A stretch of DNA of 46,953 bases from Sedimentisphaerales bacterium. GTDB lineage: Bacteria; Planctomycetota; Phycisphaerae; Sedimentisphaerales; Anaerobacaceae. The DNA is taken from positions 1-46,953 of the forward strand of contig JAFGBG010000090.1 in NCBI GenBank assembly GCA_016933295.1, in the 5' to 3' direction. Below the pieces are notes generated by a model, which did not search any database, was not told where the DNA came from, and worked only from the letters and a program-made list of their open reading frames with translations. A program made the position numbers and the translations under genes. This document shows positions 24,658 to 33,197 of this stretch, piece by piece (positions within the stretch are counted from its first letter, which is position 1; every line of letters begins with the position of its first letter).

Positions 24658-27225
24658 TTATCTCGGGTCGGGAACAGGATGCACGGCGACGATTCGAACT
24701 TTGTCGGGGCCGGAATCTGTTTGGCTCCTGTCGAAAACGGCTACTACTCTTCTTTGCGGGCCGTTAATGCCGATACGAACGAGAATATATGCGGTGAAAA
24801 CGTCACTTCGCACGGTAACAAGATTGCTTATGCGGGAAAATATGATGTCACGTTCCTCGAAGTCGTCGACGGCGCCGTCGAGGGCGGTCAAATCCGGCCA
24901 AACTTCCAAATCGAGCGCGTCCGTAGCGTAGTAACCCATCTGTGGCACGTACATCATCTCGGCGATGCTCTTGAAAGCTCCTTTTTCGGTGTCACGATAT
25001 GTAACCACATCTCCGGCGATTGCAGGCACCATCCACGGCAGCTGCGCCATTACGAATGAGGGGGCGGTGTTGATATTTACGCGGCCCTTGATTCTTGTTT
25101 CTTCCACCGGCAGTCCGTAAACTGTCGGATCGATTACGGTCAGGTACCGGAAAATACCGGCGAAAACCGCATTTTGTAAATCTATCCGTACCCGCCCTTC
25201 GTAAGGCTCGGCCGCAAGTTTCCGACCAATCATATCGTTCGGGTCGGCACTCGGCCCGATGGTAAGAACTCTCGCTATTTCACCGGCGGTGGCAAACGAA
25301 CCTATGGAGTTGACAATATTGTAATCCTTTTGTGTTCCAAGCGTGCCGTTGACGGCCCCCAGCGTATTGTCCGCCGAATGCATCTGCTGATAAACGACGT
25401 TCCAGTTGTTATCGTTTCTGCAATAATATTTGGAGCTTCCGTTGACATTGTCCCAGTCAAACCAGTTTCTTAGGGTTAGTTGTTTGTCGAGGAAGATTTG
25501 CCCCACCGGTGTCAGCCGGCGAAGAAAGATATCGTATTTTTCGCTAAGCTCGTACGCCGGAGGATCTGGAGTGACCAAAGCGTATCTGGCTAACACAAGA
25601 TTCGGGTCTTCCTTGCCGCCGCCGGTCGAGATAAGATTTGCCAGTCCGAATTCGCTTGTAGCATCGCCGCTGCTGGTTATAACGAACCGGCCCCCGGCGG
25701 AAATTACATATCCGACCAGCGTTATCGTATCTACAATGTTTTCATTTGCATCGCGAATCTCCAGCCTGAAATCAGCCAGCGGAATATCAACCTGGAAGGG
25801 ATTATAAAGCTCGACTGCAAAATAATTATTAGTCGAAACATTCGACCTGTCGGAACTGATTCTAAAGCCTATCTCATTTATGAACGGCTGAGCCTCGAAT
25901 CCGTAATACATTTTCGAGCCGACCTGCAGCGTTGAAACTCCCACATCGAGGTCACGGTGATCCACGATATTGACCGCCAGTTGAGCGGCCAGTTCATCCG
26001 CGCCGGCGGTGTTCGGGTCGTAATCATCCCTCAGCCCGGCGCGCAAAGCGGCATAAAGCAGATTTTTATCCGCCAGATTGACATTTATCATTTTTCCGTC
26101 GTTCAGTTCAGAACCGACAGGATTAATGATTCGATCCATGTTATGAATCGTGGCAATATGCCGGTAGGTATAATTCGGGTCGAAGACGCTGCTGCCGGCG
26201 GTTCTTGAAAACCACGCATCCAGGTCATTCCCGCCAGATGTCACCGGCGTTGATATGGCGCCGTATCTGAAGCGGTCGCTCCAGCTTTCCAGCCGCGTAT
26301 CTATGGCCGTATGATTCAAAATGTATCGATAACGAAGCTCCAGCTCATCGGAAATATCGAACGGCGTATAAGCTTCGTTGGAATCACTGTACCGCCAGAT
26401 GACATTACGTGCATAAGCATCCAAATCCAGCGGATTGACATTTCTGCCGTTATTCGCTCTTTCCCAGAGCAGTATCGCTTCTTCGGCCTGCGTGCCGGAA
26501 TATCCGGGCTCGGCGGCCAGAGACATGAGATTAATCTGTAGCTGAGATGTGCCGTCGATATCGAAAACGCCTGCGTTCGGGTCGCACGGGTCGAACTTAT
26601 AAGCCGTATTGACGTTCAGCATCGCGCCGTTGTCAATAATTCTGATCGCGGCGTAAATCGCTTCGCCCCGGCTCGAAGCAATCTCGTCGAGTTTAATCCA
26701 CCTGGAATCGCCGACTCCGTCACCATCGGCGTCCGCATTGGTTTCGTTGGAGTCGCTTATGGGTGCGTATTCGCTGATAATACGCGCTTTTACATTTCGA
26801 TTAAGGCCGGCAAGACTACCTGTAAGGTCGCTTATCTGCCGCCAGTAATAATCGCTTCCCGATTTGTAAGGTTCGAGAGATGCCAGCCACAAGTTATTCG
26901 CGTCGGGATAATCGTAGTATTCCTGCCTTTCTATATTCGAGTTTATAACCGGTGCATTCGGATCGTTCGGGTCCGATGTCCGGATTATTTCAATATCCGG
27001 AATATCCGATGCCAGTTGCTGTGTTATCGTTGCCGTCACCGTATCTACGGCGAAGTCCAGCTCCATATTTTCGGCAACCGACGATGTAGCCATCTTATTC
27101 ATACGCGCTACCAAAACAAACAACACCCCGACCATGGCCAGCAAGCTGCTCAAAACCACGGCCAGTATAAGAGCCGAACCGAAATTTTGCCTTCTGTTTG
27201 AAATTGTTTGACCGGATATTTTCAT
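24658..27225 (-). CDS. GspK-like minor pseudopilin (helix-hairpin-helix)
   Basis: 855 residues, far longer than classical GspK (about 320). The N-terminus is a class III-like signal (RRQNFG|SALILAVVLSSLLAMVG) that lacks Glu5, as is usual for GspK. Near the C-terminus, RVNINTAPSFVMAQLPWMVP with KGAFKSIAEMMYVPQ is the GspK/ComEA-type helix-hairpin-helix. In between are large Asn/Asp-rich regions with repeated DPNDPNAP and DANAD-like acidic sequences that may bind calcium, as GspK does. GspK caps the pseudopilus tip with GspI and GspJ; it is the last gene of the operon here, 9 bases after the GspJ-like gene. Expect a prepilin-peptidase-processed, periplasmic protein. Confidence 0.83.
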   Translation of the reverse strand: MKISGQTISNRRQNFGSALILAVVLSSLLAMVGVLFVLVARMNKMATSSVAENMELDFAVDTVTATITQQLASDIPDIEIIRTSDPNDPNAPVINSNIERQEYYDYPDANNLWLASLEPYKSGSDYYWRQISDLTGSLAGLNRNVKARIISEYAPISDSNETNADADGDGVGDSRWIKLDEIASSRGEAIYAAIRIIDNGAMLNVNTAYKFDPCDPNAGVFDIDGTSQLQINLMSLAAEPGYSGTQAEEAILLWERANNGRNVNPLDLDAYARNVIWRYSDSNEAYTPFDISDELELRYRYILNHTAIDTRLESWSDRFRYGAISTPVTSGGNDLDAWFSRTAGSSVFDPNYTYRHIATIHNMDRIINPVGSELNDGKMINVNLADKNLLYAALRAGLRDDYDPNTAGADELAAQLAVNIVDHRDLDVGVSTLQVGSKMYYGFEAQPFINEIGFRISSDRSNVSTNNYFAVELYNPFQVDIPLADFRLEIRDANENIVDTITLVGYVISAGGRFVITSSGDATSEFGLANLISTGGGKEDPNLVLARYALVTPDPPAYELSEKYDIFLRRLTPVGQIFLDKQLTLRNWFDWDNVNGSSKYYCRNDNNWNVVYQQMHSADNTLGAVNGTLGTQKDYNIVNSIGSFATAGEIARVLTIGPSADPNDMIGRKLAAEPYEGRVRIDLQNAVFAGIFRYLTVIDPTVYGLPVEETRIKGRVNINTAPSFVMAQLPWMVPAIAGDVVTYRDTEKGAFKSIAEMMYVPQMGYYATDALDLEVWPDLTALDGAVDDFEERDIIFSRISNLVTVRSDVFTAYILVRIGINGPQRRVVAVFDRSQTDSGPDKVRIVAVHPVPDPR

Positions 27226-27234
27226 TTTGTCGGA

Positions 27235-28290
27235 TTATCCATCCAAATAAATTATATGCGTAAACGTTCTGCCTTCTTTGATAATGCCTTTGGAGTCAAA
27301 CAGCGTAAATGTAAATTTTAACGCCTTCCCAAGTCCTGGAATTTCATTGAAATGTATTTTATCAACCTGTTCTCTGGGATAATTGATATTATTGATTAAG
27401 ACAAGCCCGTTCGGTGGATACGGATAAAGCACGCCGGGAACAGTATTCGGATCGGAACTATACATGAAAAAATGGGTATCCGTAACACTGCCGTCTCGAT
27501 CGGGATCGACCTCGGGCAGCCATTTCTGCCTCTGCTCGGACCAGCCCTGAATCTTAAATTCGCTCACACCCTCACAAAAAAGCATATGTACCGAATTCGC
27601 ATCCGAAGGTTCGATAATCGCTCCCCTTGCATCTTCACTTACTATGCTGTCGGAGACCCGAACGTCGGTTACGACGGAAAGTATATCCTTTTTGTTTACC
27701 CAGGGAATTCTCTTCCACTGTTCCAGGGAGATTTTGTCGTACTCATAACGATTATTCCATTCGATCCATTGCACGTCCGTGAATCCGCCGGTATTCGGGA
27801 AATCGGCAAGATTTTCATCATCGGTCAATATGTGCTGAGTTCTGGCAAGTATCCGTTTCGTACAGTTCTGCTCTTCCGGCCTGGAATTGTTCTGCCTGGC
27901 AAGCATATAACAGATTCTTGCCGTATTGCCGCGAACCATCGGATCGATACCATAAGACTGGAAATCCCCTTCGGCAAAAAACATAATCCTGTCGAATCTT
28001 TCATATCCGTCGAGATCGTTATCCTTGTAAACGGTGCTTCGCAGCGGCTTTGCTTCCCAGACCACAAAAATCTCCCCGTCCTTGTTCAAACCCTTGAAAT
28101 CGGAATTTAGCTGGCTGGTTATGGCACGCAGCTTCTGCATAATCTCGGCGTTCGCTGCCGCCGTGCGATGTGAATTTATGCCGACTCGAAAAATAACACC
28201 CGCAAAAGACAACACAATTACGAGTATCCCTATGGCGACCATAAGCTCGACAAGGGTAAATGCTTTTTTTGTCCGTCTGTTAAAATTCAT
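27235..28290 (-). CDS. GspJ-like pseudopilin
   Basis: 351 residues. The class III signal is RRTKKA|FTLVELMVAIGILVIVLSFAG, with Ala rather than Gly at -1; Glu5 is present. It continues with HRTAAANAEIMQKLRAITSQ and LNSDFKGLNK, the helix pattern of the GspJ/PilW group. The C-terminal domain contains VHMLFCEGVSEFKIQGWSEQ, like the GspJ beta fold (SFRYYD-type segment). It would join GspI and GspK at the pseudopilus tip. It is 31 bases after the GspI-like gene and 9 bases before the GspK-like gene, all on one strand. Confidence 0.8.
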   Translation of the reverse strand: MNFNRRTKKAFTLVELMVAIGILVIVLSFAGVIFRVGINSHRTAAANAEIMQKLRAITSQLNSDFKGLNKDGEIFVVWEAKPLRSTVYKDNDLDGYERFDRIMFFAEGDFQSYGIDPMVRGNTARICYMLARQNNSRPEEQNCTKRILARTQHILTDDENLADFPNTGGFTDVQWIEWNNRYEYDKISLEQWKRIPWVNKKDILSVVTDVRVSDSIVSEDARGAIIEPSDANSVHMLFCEGVSEFKIQGWSEQRQKWLPEVDPDRDGSVTDTHFFMYSSDPNTVPGVLYPYPPNGLVLINNINYPREQVDKIHFNEIPGLGKALKFTFTLFDSKGIIKEGRTFTHIIYLDG

Positions 28291-28321
28291 ATATTAAACG
28301 AATGTATTCTTTTCGATCCAC

Positions 28322-29065
28322 TTAGAATCTGATTAGCTTTTGATATACGGCAACGACAGGATTTCTGCCGCCGTTGACAGGCGGCGGAACGACCCACACC
28401 GAGTCGGCCGATTGTCCCTGCCATGTTCTGTCGAGAACGATTGTATTGGGCGAGTCCGGATCACGCTGGAGCACTCGATAAATCCCGCCCGTTCGATTAT
28501 CCACAATTTTATAACCGTCGTTGATATACGCCCACTGGTTCGAGTTGTTAATAACCAGCTTATTACCTTCGGCTCCCGCCCCAAGCGAAACGCCGACCTC
28601 GACAGGCGTTGGAATATTTCCACCCCCCGGATACGTGGGATTATTGCCAACCCTTCTGCTTATCAAGACTGTCACCTGAACAAGACGATTTTCCGAGCCG
28701 GGATACGCGGATCTGCACAAAGCAGACCAGAAATATTGTTTATCATAATCTGTTTGCGTCGAAGGATATGCAAATTCGCCGGAGGTTATCTCCGCATTCA
28801 ACATTTCATATCGTATCAGTCCGTCGGTCGTCAGGTTCGGGTCCGTCGGATCGATATCAAAGAGTCTGACTTTAGCAAACGCCTCATCGGCTACCACCGA
28901 CGCAATTGTCCGCTCGGTCGAAATTGTCGAAAGATAAACCCCCGCAAGAAAAGTGCCGCTTACAAACGTCATCCCGATAGCGAGAGTTCCTACGGCCAAT
29001 AAAACCTCGGTAAGAGAGAAACCTTTATTTTTCGATGCCAATTTCATTTTCAATCTGCGATTCAT
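28322..29065 (-). CDS. GspI/PilV-like pseudopilin
   Basis: 247 residues. The signal is KLASKNKG|FSLTEVLLAVGTLAIGMTFVSG with Glu5 in place. SLTEVLLA and the following VADEAFAKVRLFDIDP helix match the GspI/PilV (type IV pilus modification) type. Its start overlaps the preceding gene's stop by four bases (ATGA), so translation is coupled. The C-terminal domain is beta-rich and ends NPVVAVYQKLIRF. It is larger than E. coli GspI (about 120 residues), which fits the generally enlarged pseudopilins of this locus. Confidence 0.8.
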   Translation of the reverse strand: MNRRLKMKLASKNKGFSLTEVLLAVGTLAIGMTFVSGTFLAGVYLSTISTERTIASVVADEAFAKVRLFDIDPTDPNLTTDGLIRYEMLNAEITSGEFAYPSTQTDYDKQYFWSALCRSAYPGSENRLVQVTVLISRRVGNNPTYPGGGNIPTPVEVGVSLGAGAEGNKLVINNSNQWAYINDGYKIVDNRTGGIYRVLQRDPDSPNTIVLDRTWQGQSADSVWVVPPPVNGGRNPVVAVYQKLIRF

Positions 29066-29904
29066 AAACGATTACTTATTAATGTCCCCGTATAGGGGTT
29101 GATATAAATCGGCTCCAGGCTGTTCAAATAATCGAGTCTTCCCTGAGCATCCAATTTATCGAACTGAATACCGTCGTAGATGATAATCCTGTTTCTGCTG
29201 GATTCGGCCCCCAGACCCAGGTGGGCATAATCATCCTGAACGAACTTGCCGATGCCGAGATTTTCTATATTCTCGGGCGAATTAAAAATATCATCCATTG
29301 AGGTTCTTGCCGGGTTCGTGTTATCCGGCCGGTAAATTCCGTCTTTATTTCTCAGACGAACTTCATGGACAATCAGCTTCCCGGTAGGCGCAAAAACAAT
29401 CGAGAAGCTGGACATATCCGTAATATATACATTTTTCCCGTCGGCTCCCAAATTTTGTGAACTCGTATCATCGAGATTGGCTGCACGCAGCAAAGTTTCG
29501 TGCAAATCCTCGGCGTCGCCGGAACCGGAACCGTGATTGACCCTGACCATAAAATCCGCCGCCCTTACATCGCCCGAAAATTTTATCGGTTCGATACCTT
29601 CAACCGCCCTAAAACCGGAGCTCAATCCCGTTTTCTCGGGATCGTGCACGATGTATATCATATATTGACAGCCGTCCTTATCCTGTTGAAACCTTATCCC
29701 GGCGTAACGATGCTCTTTGGCCGCTATGGCGCGTGCGCCGGAAAGAGCCGCGCTCAACATATCCCTGGAGCCGCTGCTGAACTCGAAAGATTTCAGAAGA
29801 GCCCGGACGGCGGGCAGACCGATAGCGGTAAGCAATGCTATGATTGCCATCACAACAACCATCTCGGTCAGCGTTAATCCGGAATATTTCTTCGTTCTTT
29901 TCAT
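29062..29904 (-). CDS. GspH/FimT-like pseudopilin
   Basis: 280 residues. The signal is KKYSG|LTLTEMVVVMAIIALLTAIGLP with Glu5 present. The helix continues as AVRALLKSFEFSSGSRDMLS and AALSGARAIAAKEHRYAGIR, the GspH/FimT pattern with a beta-strand pair starting at YAGIRFQQDKDGCQYMIYIV. The body then carries lineage-specific loops. The C-terminus (LEPIYINPYTGTLISNRL) is not known to me. It lies 10 bases after the GspG-like gene and overlaps the GspI-like gene. Confidence 0.8.
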   Translation of the reverse strand: MKRTKKYSGLTLTEMVVVMAIIALLTAIGLPAVRALLKSFEFSSGSRDMLSAALSGARAIAAKEHRYAGIRFQQDKDGCQYMIYIVHDPEKTGLSSGFRAVEGIEPIKFSGDVRAADFMVRVNHGSGSGDAEDLHETLLRAANLDDTSSQNLGADGKNVYITDMSSFSIVFAPTGKLIVHEVRLRNKDGIYRPDNTNPARTSMDDIFNSPENIENLGIGKFVQDDYAHLGLGAESSRNRIIIYDGIQFDKLDAQGRLDYLNSLEPIYINPYTGTLISNRL

Positions 29905-29914
29905 TTCGTTCTAT

Positions 29915-30376
29915 TTATCTGCTGCTGATGTCATCAGCAGTGTTAAATATTTTATCCCGTCCGGCGGAAACCAGTTTCGGAAAAGCCTCCCCGCCGGTAT
30001 AAAAGTATTCCAATACGGTCCCCCACGGGTCATAAATCTGCGGCAAATCATTATCTGGATTTTTTCGTATCAACGACTCACTTATTCCTTCCAGTACTTT
30101 GCGAGAATCCGGCGTCGAGTAAAGCTGTCCGTAAAGAGCCGCCGAGTGCGTGGAATAGGCAGATTGATTCGGATCGGGAAACGTTCCCCAAAAATCTTTA
30201 TATTCCTGCAGCGATCCTTTAAGAAGCTCGAAGGTATTTTGCAGCCCCTTTTCTTTAGCCTGATTATCGAAACGAGAGGTCAGGCTGATTATCATTGTCG
30301 CCAGAATCGCGACTATACCAACCACAATCACCATCTCGATGAGGGTCAGGCCTTGCTTGTATTTATCCGTTCTCAT
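29915..30376 (-). CDS. GspG-like pseudopilin
   Basis: 153 residues, the most classical pseudopilin of the set. The signal is KYKQG|LTLIEMVIVVGIVAILATMI with Glu5 present. The C-terminal part, DPWGTVLEYFYTGGEAFPKL followed by VSAGRDKIFNTADDI, matches the calcium-binding loop of major pseudopilin GspG (usually Gly-Asp-x-x-Tyr, then D-x-G-x-D-x-T-x-D-D-I). GspG polymerises into the pseudopilus that pushes substrates through the secretin. The leader is clear and length is near the usual 140. It is 37 bases downstream of a large pseudopilin and 10 bases upstream of the GspH-like gene. Confidence 0.85.
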   Translation of the reverse strand: MRTDKYKQGLTLIEMVIVVGIVAILATMIISLTSRFDNQAKEKGLQNTFELLKGSLQEYKDFWGTFPDPNQSAYSTHSAALYGQLYSTPDSRKVLEGISESLIRKNPDNDLPQIYDPWGTVLEYFYTGGEAFPKLVSAGRDKIFNTADDISSR

Positions 30377-30413
30377 AGCTCAAGCTCGCCCTTTCGGGTG
30401 TGGATGGACATAT

Positions 30414-31253
30414 TTAATTTCCAAAATTCCGAATATCGTCGCTCGTTCCGTAACGACCATCGGCCCCGGCCGAAATTAAAATGTAAGAATCGGCCCGGTA
30501 AGGCCAGACTCTCGCATCTCTTTTGGGGTCTCTTATATAGTTATAGAAAAACTCATAGTTATTATTCGCCACGCCCAAAGGATGCCAGCCGTCTCCCCTG
30601 TTGTCCGCCTGTTCCTTGACCTGAATGAGGATATCATTGTCGAAAGGATTATAAATTTTATCTATACTTGTCTCGGATTCATTAGCCTTGTAATAAAGAA
30701 TCGGCGCACCGGCATTGACTGCCTTTCCGTTAATCAATTTTACTTTCTTGAAGCCGAACACATCGCAAATCACGTAAGTTTCAGGGGCTAAATATCCGGT
30801 ATCATTAAATAAGCCCTGCACATTGGTCATATTGCCTAATCTGAAAACATTATCGCCGGCAAGATCCAGGTAAGGACGTTTTCTCTGGTCGAATAAAACC
30901 GAATCATCGGCATCATATACAAAGACGCCGTCGTCGTTGTATCCGTTGGATCTGAAATTAGACCTCGGATGAAAACCTAACAAATCCCAGCCTAAAAGGG
31001 CTTCGGTAAGCTTTTGTGCGCCACAGTAATCAGCATGACCGGCGGATAATTCAGAAGGCGGGTAGTCACCGAAATCATTTTTGTATGCCGTAAGAGCCAG
31101 ATCGATTGCAGTGAACTGGGCCTGCTGTTTCGCTTCCCTTGCGGACCTTTGCACCACAGTAAAAGCGGGGATAAGTAATCCGACCAACAATGCTATGATA
31201 CTCAGCACCACTAACAATTCCACGAGAGTGAGTCCTGTTTTTTTACGCTTCAC
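30414..31253 (-). CDS. Large pseudopilin, paralogue of the one at 32237
   Basis: 279 residues. The signal is KRKKTG|LTLVELLVVLSIIALLVGLL with Glu5. After the helix (AREAKQQAQFTAIDLALTAY) comes DFGDYPPS, CGAQKLTEALLGWDLLGFHP and a C-terminal YILISAGADGRYGTSDDIRN, which is a GspG-type calcium loop. The paralogue at 32237-33145 has the same order of parts (CGAMKLAEAMVGQDLMGFHP and YILMSAGNDGEFGTADDICN). A related protein type is widespread in Planctomycetota pilin clusters. The role is probably pseudopilus subunit or substrate-contact pilin; not established. Confidence 0.82.
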   Translation of the reverse strand: MKRKKTGLTLVELLVVLSIIALLVGLLIPAFTVVQRSAREAKQQAQFTAIDLALTAYKNDFGDYPPSELSAGHADYCGAQKLTEALLGWDLLGFHPRSNFRSNGYNDDGVFVYDADDSVLFDQRKRPYLDLAGDNVFRLGNMTNVQGLFNDTGYLAPETYVICDVFGFKKVKLINGKAVNAGAPILYYKANESETSIDKIYNPFDNDILIQVKEQADNRGDGWHPLGVANNNYEFFYNYIRDPKRDARVWPYRADSYILISAGADGRYGTSDDIRNFGN

Positions 31254-31292
31254 TTTTAATCCCTTTTTATATTTATAACCGTAAGCAAAGAT

Positions 31293-32114
31293 TTATTGTT
31301 GCTCCTGCGGATAACTGTTGAGAAGCCAGTTACCGGCAAGAATTGAAAAATCCATAAAGTTTACAATACCATTCGTTTCAGTATCGTCATCCTGGTTCAA
31401 ATTGTACCGGTCGGAAGCGGGAACTTCCGCCAGCCACACATCCGCGGCTAATTTCAGGTCGTTCATATCGACATAGCAGTCGCGGTTAAAATCACCGGCC
31501 AGAACTCCGCCGCCGTTACAGATAAGAACGCTCTCAATATTGTCCCACCACGCGCGGTAAAATTCGAAAAAACCGCTTGCCGTATCCACATTTACCATCA
31601 GTCCGAACGATATCGTATGCAGCTCGTCTGCTCTGTATTGGTCCTCAACTTCGTAAACCTGCTCAAGATGAATCCCTCTTATATCCGGGACGGCGTTGTT
31701 CGGCTCCCAAACAATATTGTCGTCTATCATCACAAAGACAGTGACATCGTTCGGATTCCACTTCGCACCGGTATACGTTTCAAGCTTCATGTCGAATTTA
31801 ATTTCATCGACGTCCGCCAGGCATATCTGCTGAGAAACTTTCGCCGTATCACCGGCGGTAAAGGCTTGAAACCACTGCGAGGCAATATTCAGGCTAAAAG
31901 AACCGTCTGTTGACCATGAAGCATCCGTCTTTGCCGTGAACTGACCCGGCGGTATCTCGGCGATCCAGCCGTTCGGATCCTGGTCAGCGAGATTGTTTAT
32001 TCTGCCGTTGTCTTCGAAACTGCCGTTGACAATCTCACAAATATCGGCTTGTGTTGGATTGGCAGCCAATAACATAGCCATCATTGCCCCAATAACTATC
32101 AGGTTCCTGGTCAT
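31293..32114 (-). CDS. Secreted dockerin-type protein inside the pseudopilin operon
   Basis: 273 residues from the ATG giving MTRNLIVIGAMMAMLL, with GGGAGAA upstream; an earlier ATG lacks a site. A Sec signal peptide (about residues 1-23, cut after TQA-D) is followed by a beta-sandwich domain (EIVNGSFEDNGRINNLADQD, AWWDNIESVLICNGG), which resembles a carbohydrate-binding or DUF642-like fold. The C-terminus is a type I dockerin: GDFNRDCYVDMNDLKLAADV, then DRYNLNQDDDTETNGIVNFM and DFSILAGNWLLNS, with two calcium loops. Dockerins bind cohesins or act as stand-alone domains at the cell surface in this phylum. Its position between two pseudopilin genes suggests a secreted partner or substrate of the machine. 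Confidence 0.83.
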   Translation of the reverse strand: MTRNLIVIGAMMAMLLAANPTQADICEIVNGSFEDNGRINNLADQDPNGWIAEIPPGQFTAKTDASWSTDGSFSLNIASQWFQAFTAGDTAKVSQQICLADVDEIKFDMKLETYTGAKWNPNDVTVFVMIDDNIVWEPNNAVPDIRGIHLEQVYEVEDQYRADELHTISFGLMVNVDTASGFFEFYRAWWDNIESVLICNGGGVLAGDFNRDCYVDMNDLKLAADVWLAEVPASDRYNLNQDDDTETNGIVNFMDFSILAGNWLLNSYPQEQQ

Positions 32115-32236
32115 TGTTTTCTCCCTCTCCCCCAGGTTCAATTTATAAGCATTTTTTAATTATAGACCTGCGTAATTCACTCCGGCAAAATTACACTCTT
32201 TATTCACATCCAGACCAAGCTTTATCCAATAACTTA

Positions 32237-33145
32237 TTATGGTATCTCCTGGTATTTCCAGTCATAATTACAGATATCATCGGCTGTCCCGAACTCACCG
32301 TCGTTACCGGCGGACATCAGGATGTAAGTATCCTTTCGATAAGGCTGGTACCTCGTTGTCACCTGTGTATTCCAGGTGTTCAAGTAAAATCTTTTACCGG
32401 CACCACCTTCAGTGGCAAGTTTGTGTGCTGTACCACCTGCGCTACCGGGCGGATCCCACGGCTTACCGAGCAGAAGCAATTGCTGATTATCCATGTAGTC
32501 ATAAATATTATCGGGGTCATCGGGATTGTTGATATTATGGCTTGTGTTCGCCGTGTTTGCCTTGTAATAAAGTATCGGCATACCAATGCTCTTGCCCGTG
32601 CCTCGATGCTTCACACGCCCGAATACATCGCATAAGACGAAATGAGCAGACTCGAAAGAACCCGTGTCATTATAGATATCTGCGAGCCGATAGGCATTAG
32701 CATTTTCAATCGGCAGGTATGGGCCTTTCCTGGCAGTCGTATCAACTGTCCCTGTCCCTGTTCCTGTCCCGGTATCTCCACTGGTGTACAACCGCCTTCC
32801 ATCGTAGTCGGTGCCATCGCTTCTGAAAACGGAATCCGGATGGAATCCCATTAAATCCTGACCTACCATCGCTTCGGCAAGTTTCATCGCCCCACAGTAC
32901 GGGGTACCGACCGAGTCCGTTGCACTTGAATCCGGCAACTGGTCGAATTCACTGTTGAAAAGCTCTATCGCAACGCTGATACTGTTAAACTGAGCCCGTT
33001 GCCTGACCTCGCGGGCAAACTTTCTAACCTGGTTCAAAGCCGGCACAAGCAGACCGATGAGAATAACAATTATGCTCATCACGGTCAGCAGTTCGACAAT
33101 GGTAAATGCCGCTTTGTGTTTGGTTTTTCTTACGATTGATTTCAT
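32237..33145 (-). CDS. Large pseudopilin with Gly-Thr repeat loop
   Basis: 302 residues. The signal is KHKAA|FTIVELLTVMSIIVILIGLL with Ala at -1 and Glu5 present. The layout is the same as the paralogue at 30414-31253: helix with REVRQRAQFNSISVAIELFN, CGAMKLAEAMVGQDLMGFHP, and a terminal calcium loop YILMSAGNDGEFGTADDI. A loop of alternating Gly-Thr (GDTGTGTGTGTVDTT) is encoded by four near-exact 6-base units at 32746-32769. It may change length by slippage in steps of two residues. It is the third gene of the operon, after gspF. Confidence 0.82.
   Translation of the reverse strand: MKSIVRKTKHKAAFTIVELLTVMSIIVILIGLLVPALNQVRKFAREVRQRAQFNSISVAIELFNSEFDQLPDSSATDSVGTPYCGAMKLAEAMVGQDLMGFHPDSVFRSDGTDYDGRRLYTSGDTGTGTGTGTVDTTARKGPYLPIENANAYRLADIYNDTGSFESAHFVLCDVFGRVKHRGTGKSIGMPILYYKANTANTSHNINNPDDPDNIYDYMDNQQLLLLGKPWDPPGSAGGTAHKLATEGGAGKRFYLNTWNTQVTTRYQPYRKDTYILMSAGNDGEFGTADDICNYDWKYQEIP
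32746..32769. repeat. Hexanucleotide tandem repeat (4 units) in a pseudopilin gene
   Basis: On the plus strand the units read CTGTCC, CTGTCC, CTGTTC, CTGTCC. They are in frame and encode alternating Gly-Thr. One unit has a base change that is silent in the protein. Slippage would keep the frame. Confidence 0.7.
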
Positions 33146-33197
33146 TTTTCTTGCTCCTTAATTTTAACTTTTCAATTAAATATTCATTTTGTTATTT

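Noticed and set aside
27472-28110. 212-codon plus-strand open frame
   Set aside because: Shadow of the GspJ-like gene; no start site and no protein-like features.
29717-30619. 300-codon plus-strand open frame
   Set aside because: It lies opposite two well-supported pseudopilin genes, and its translation has no recognisable domain and unusual composition.
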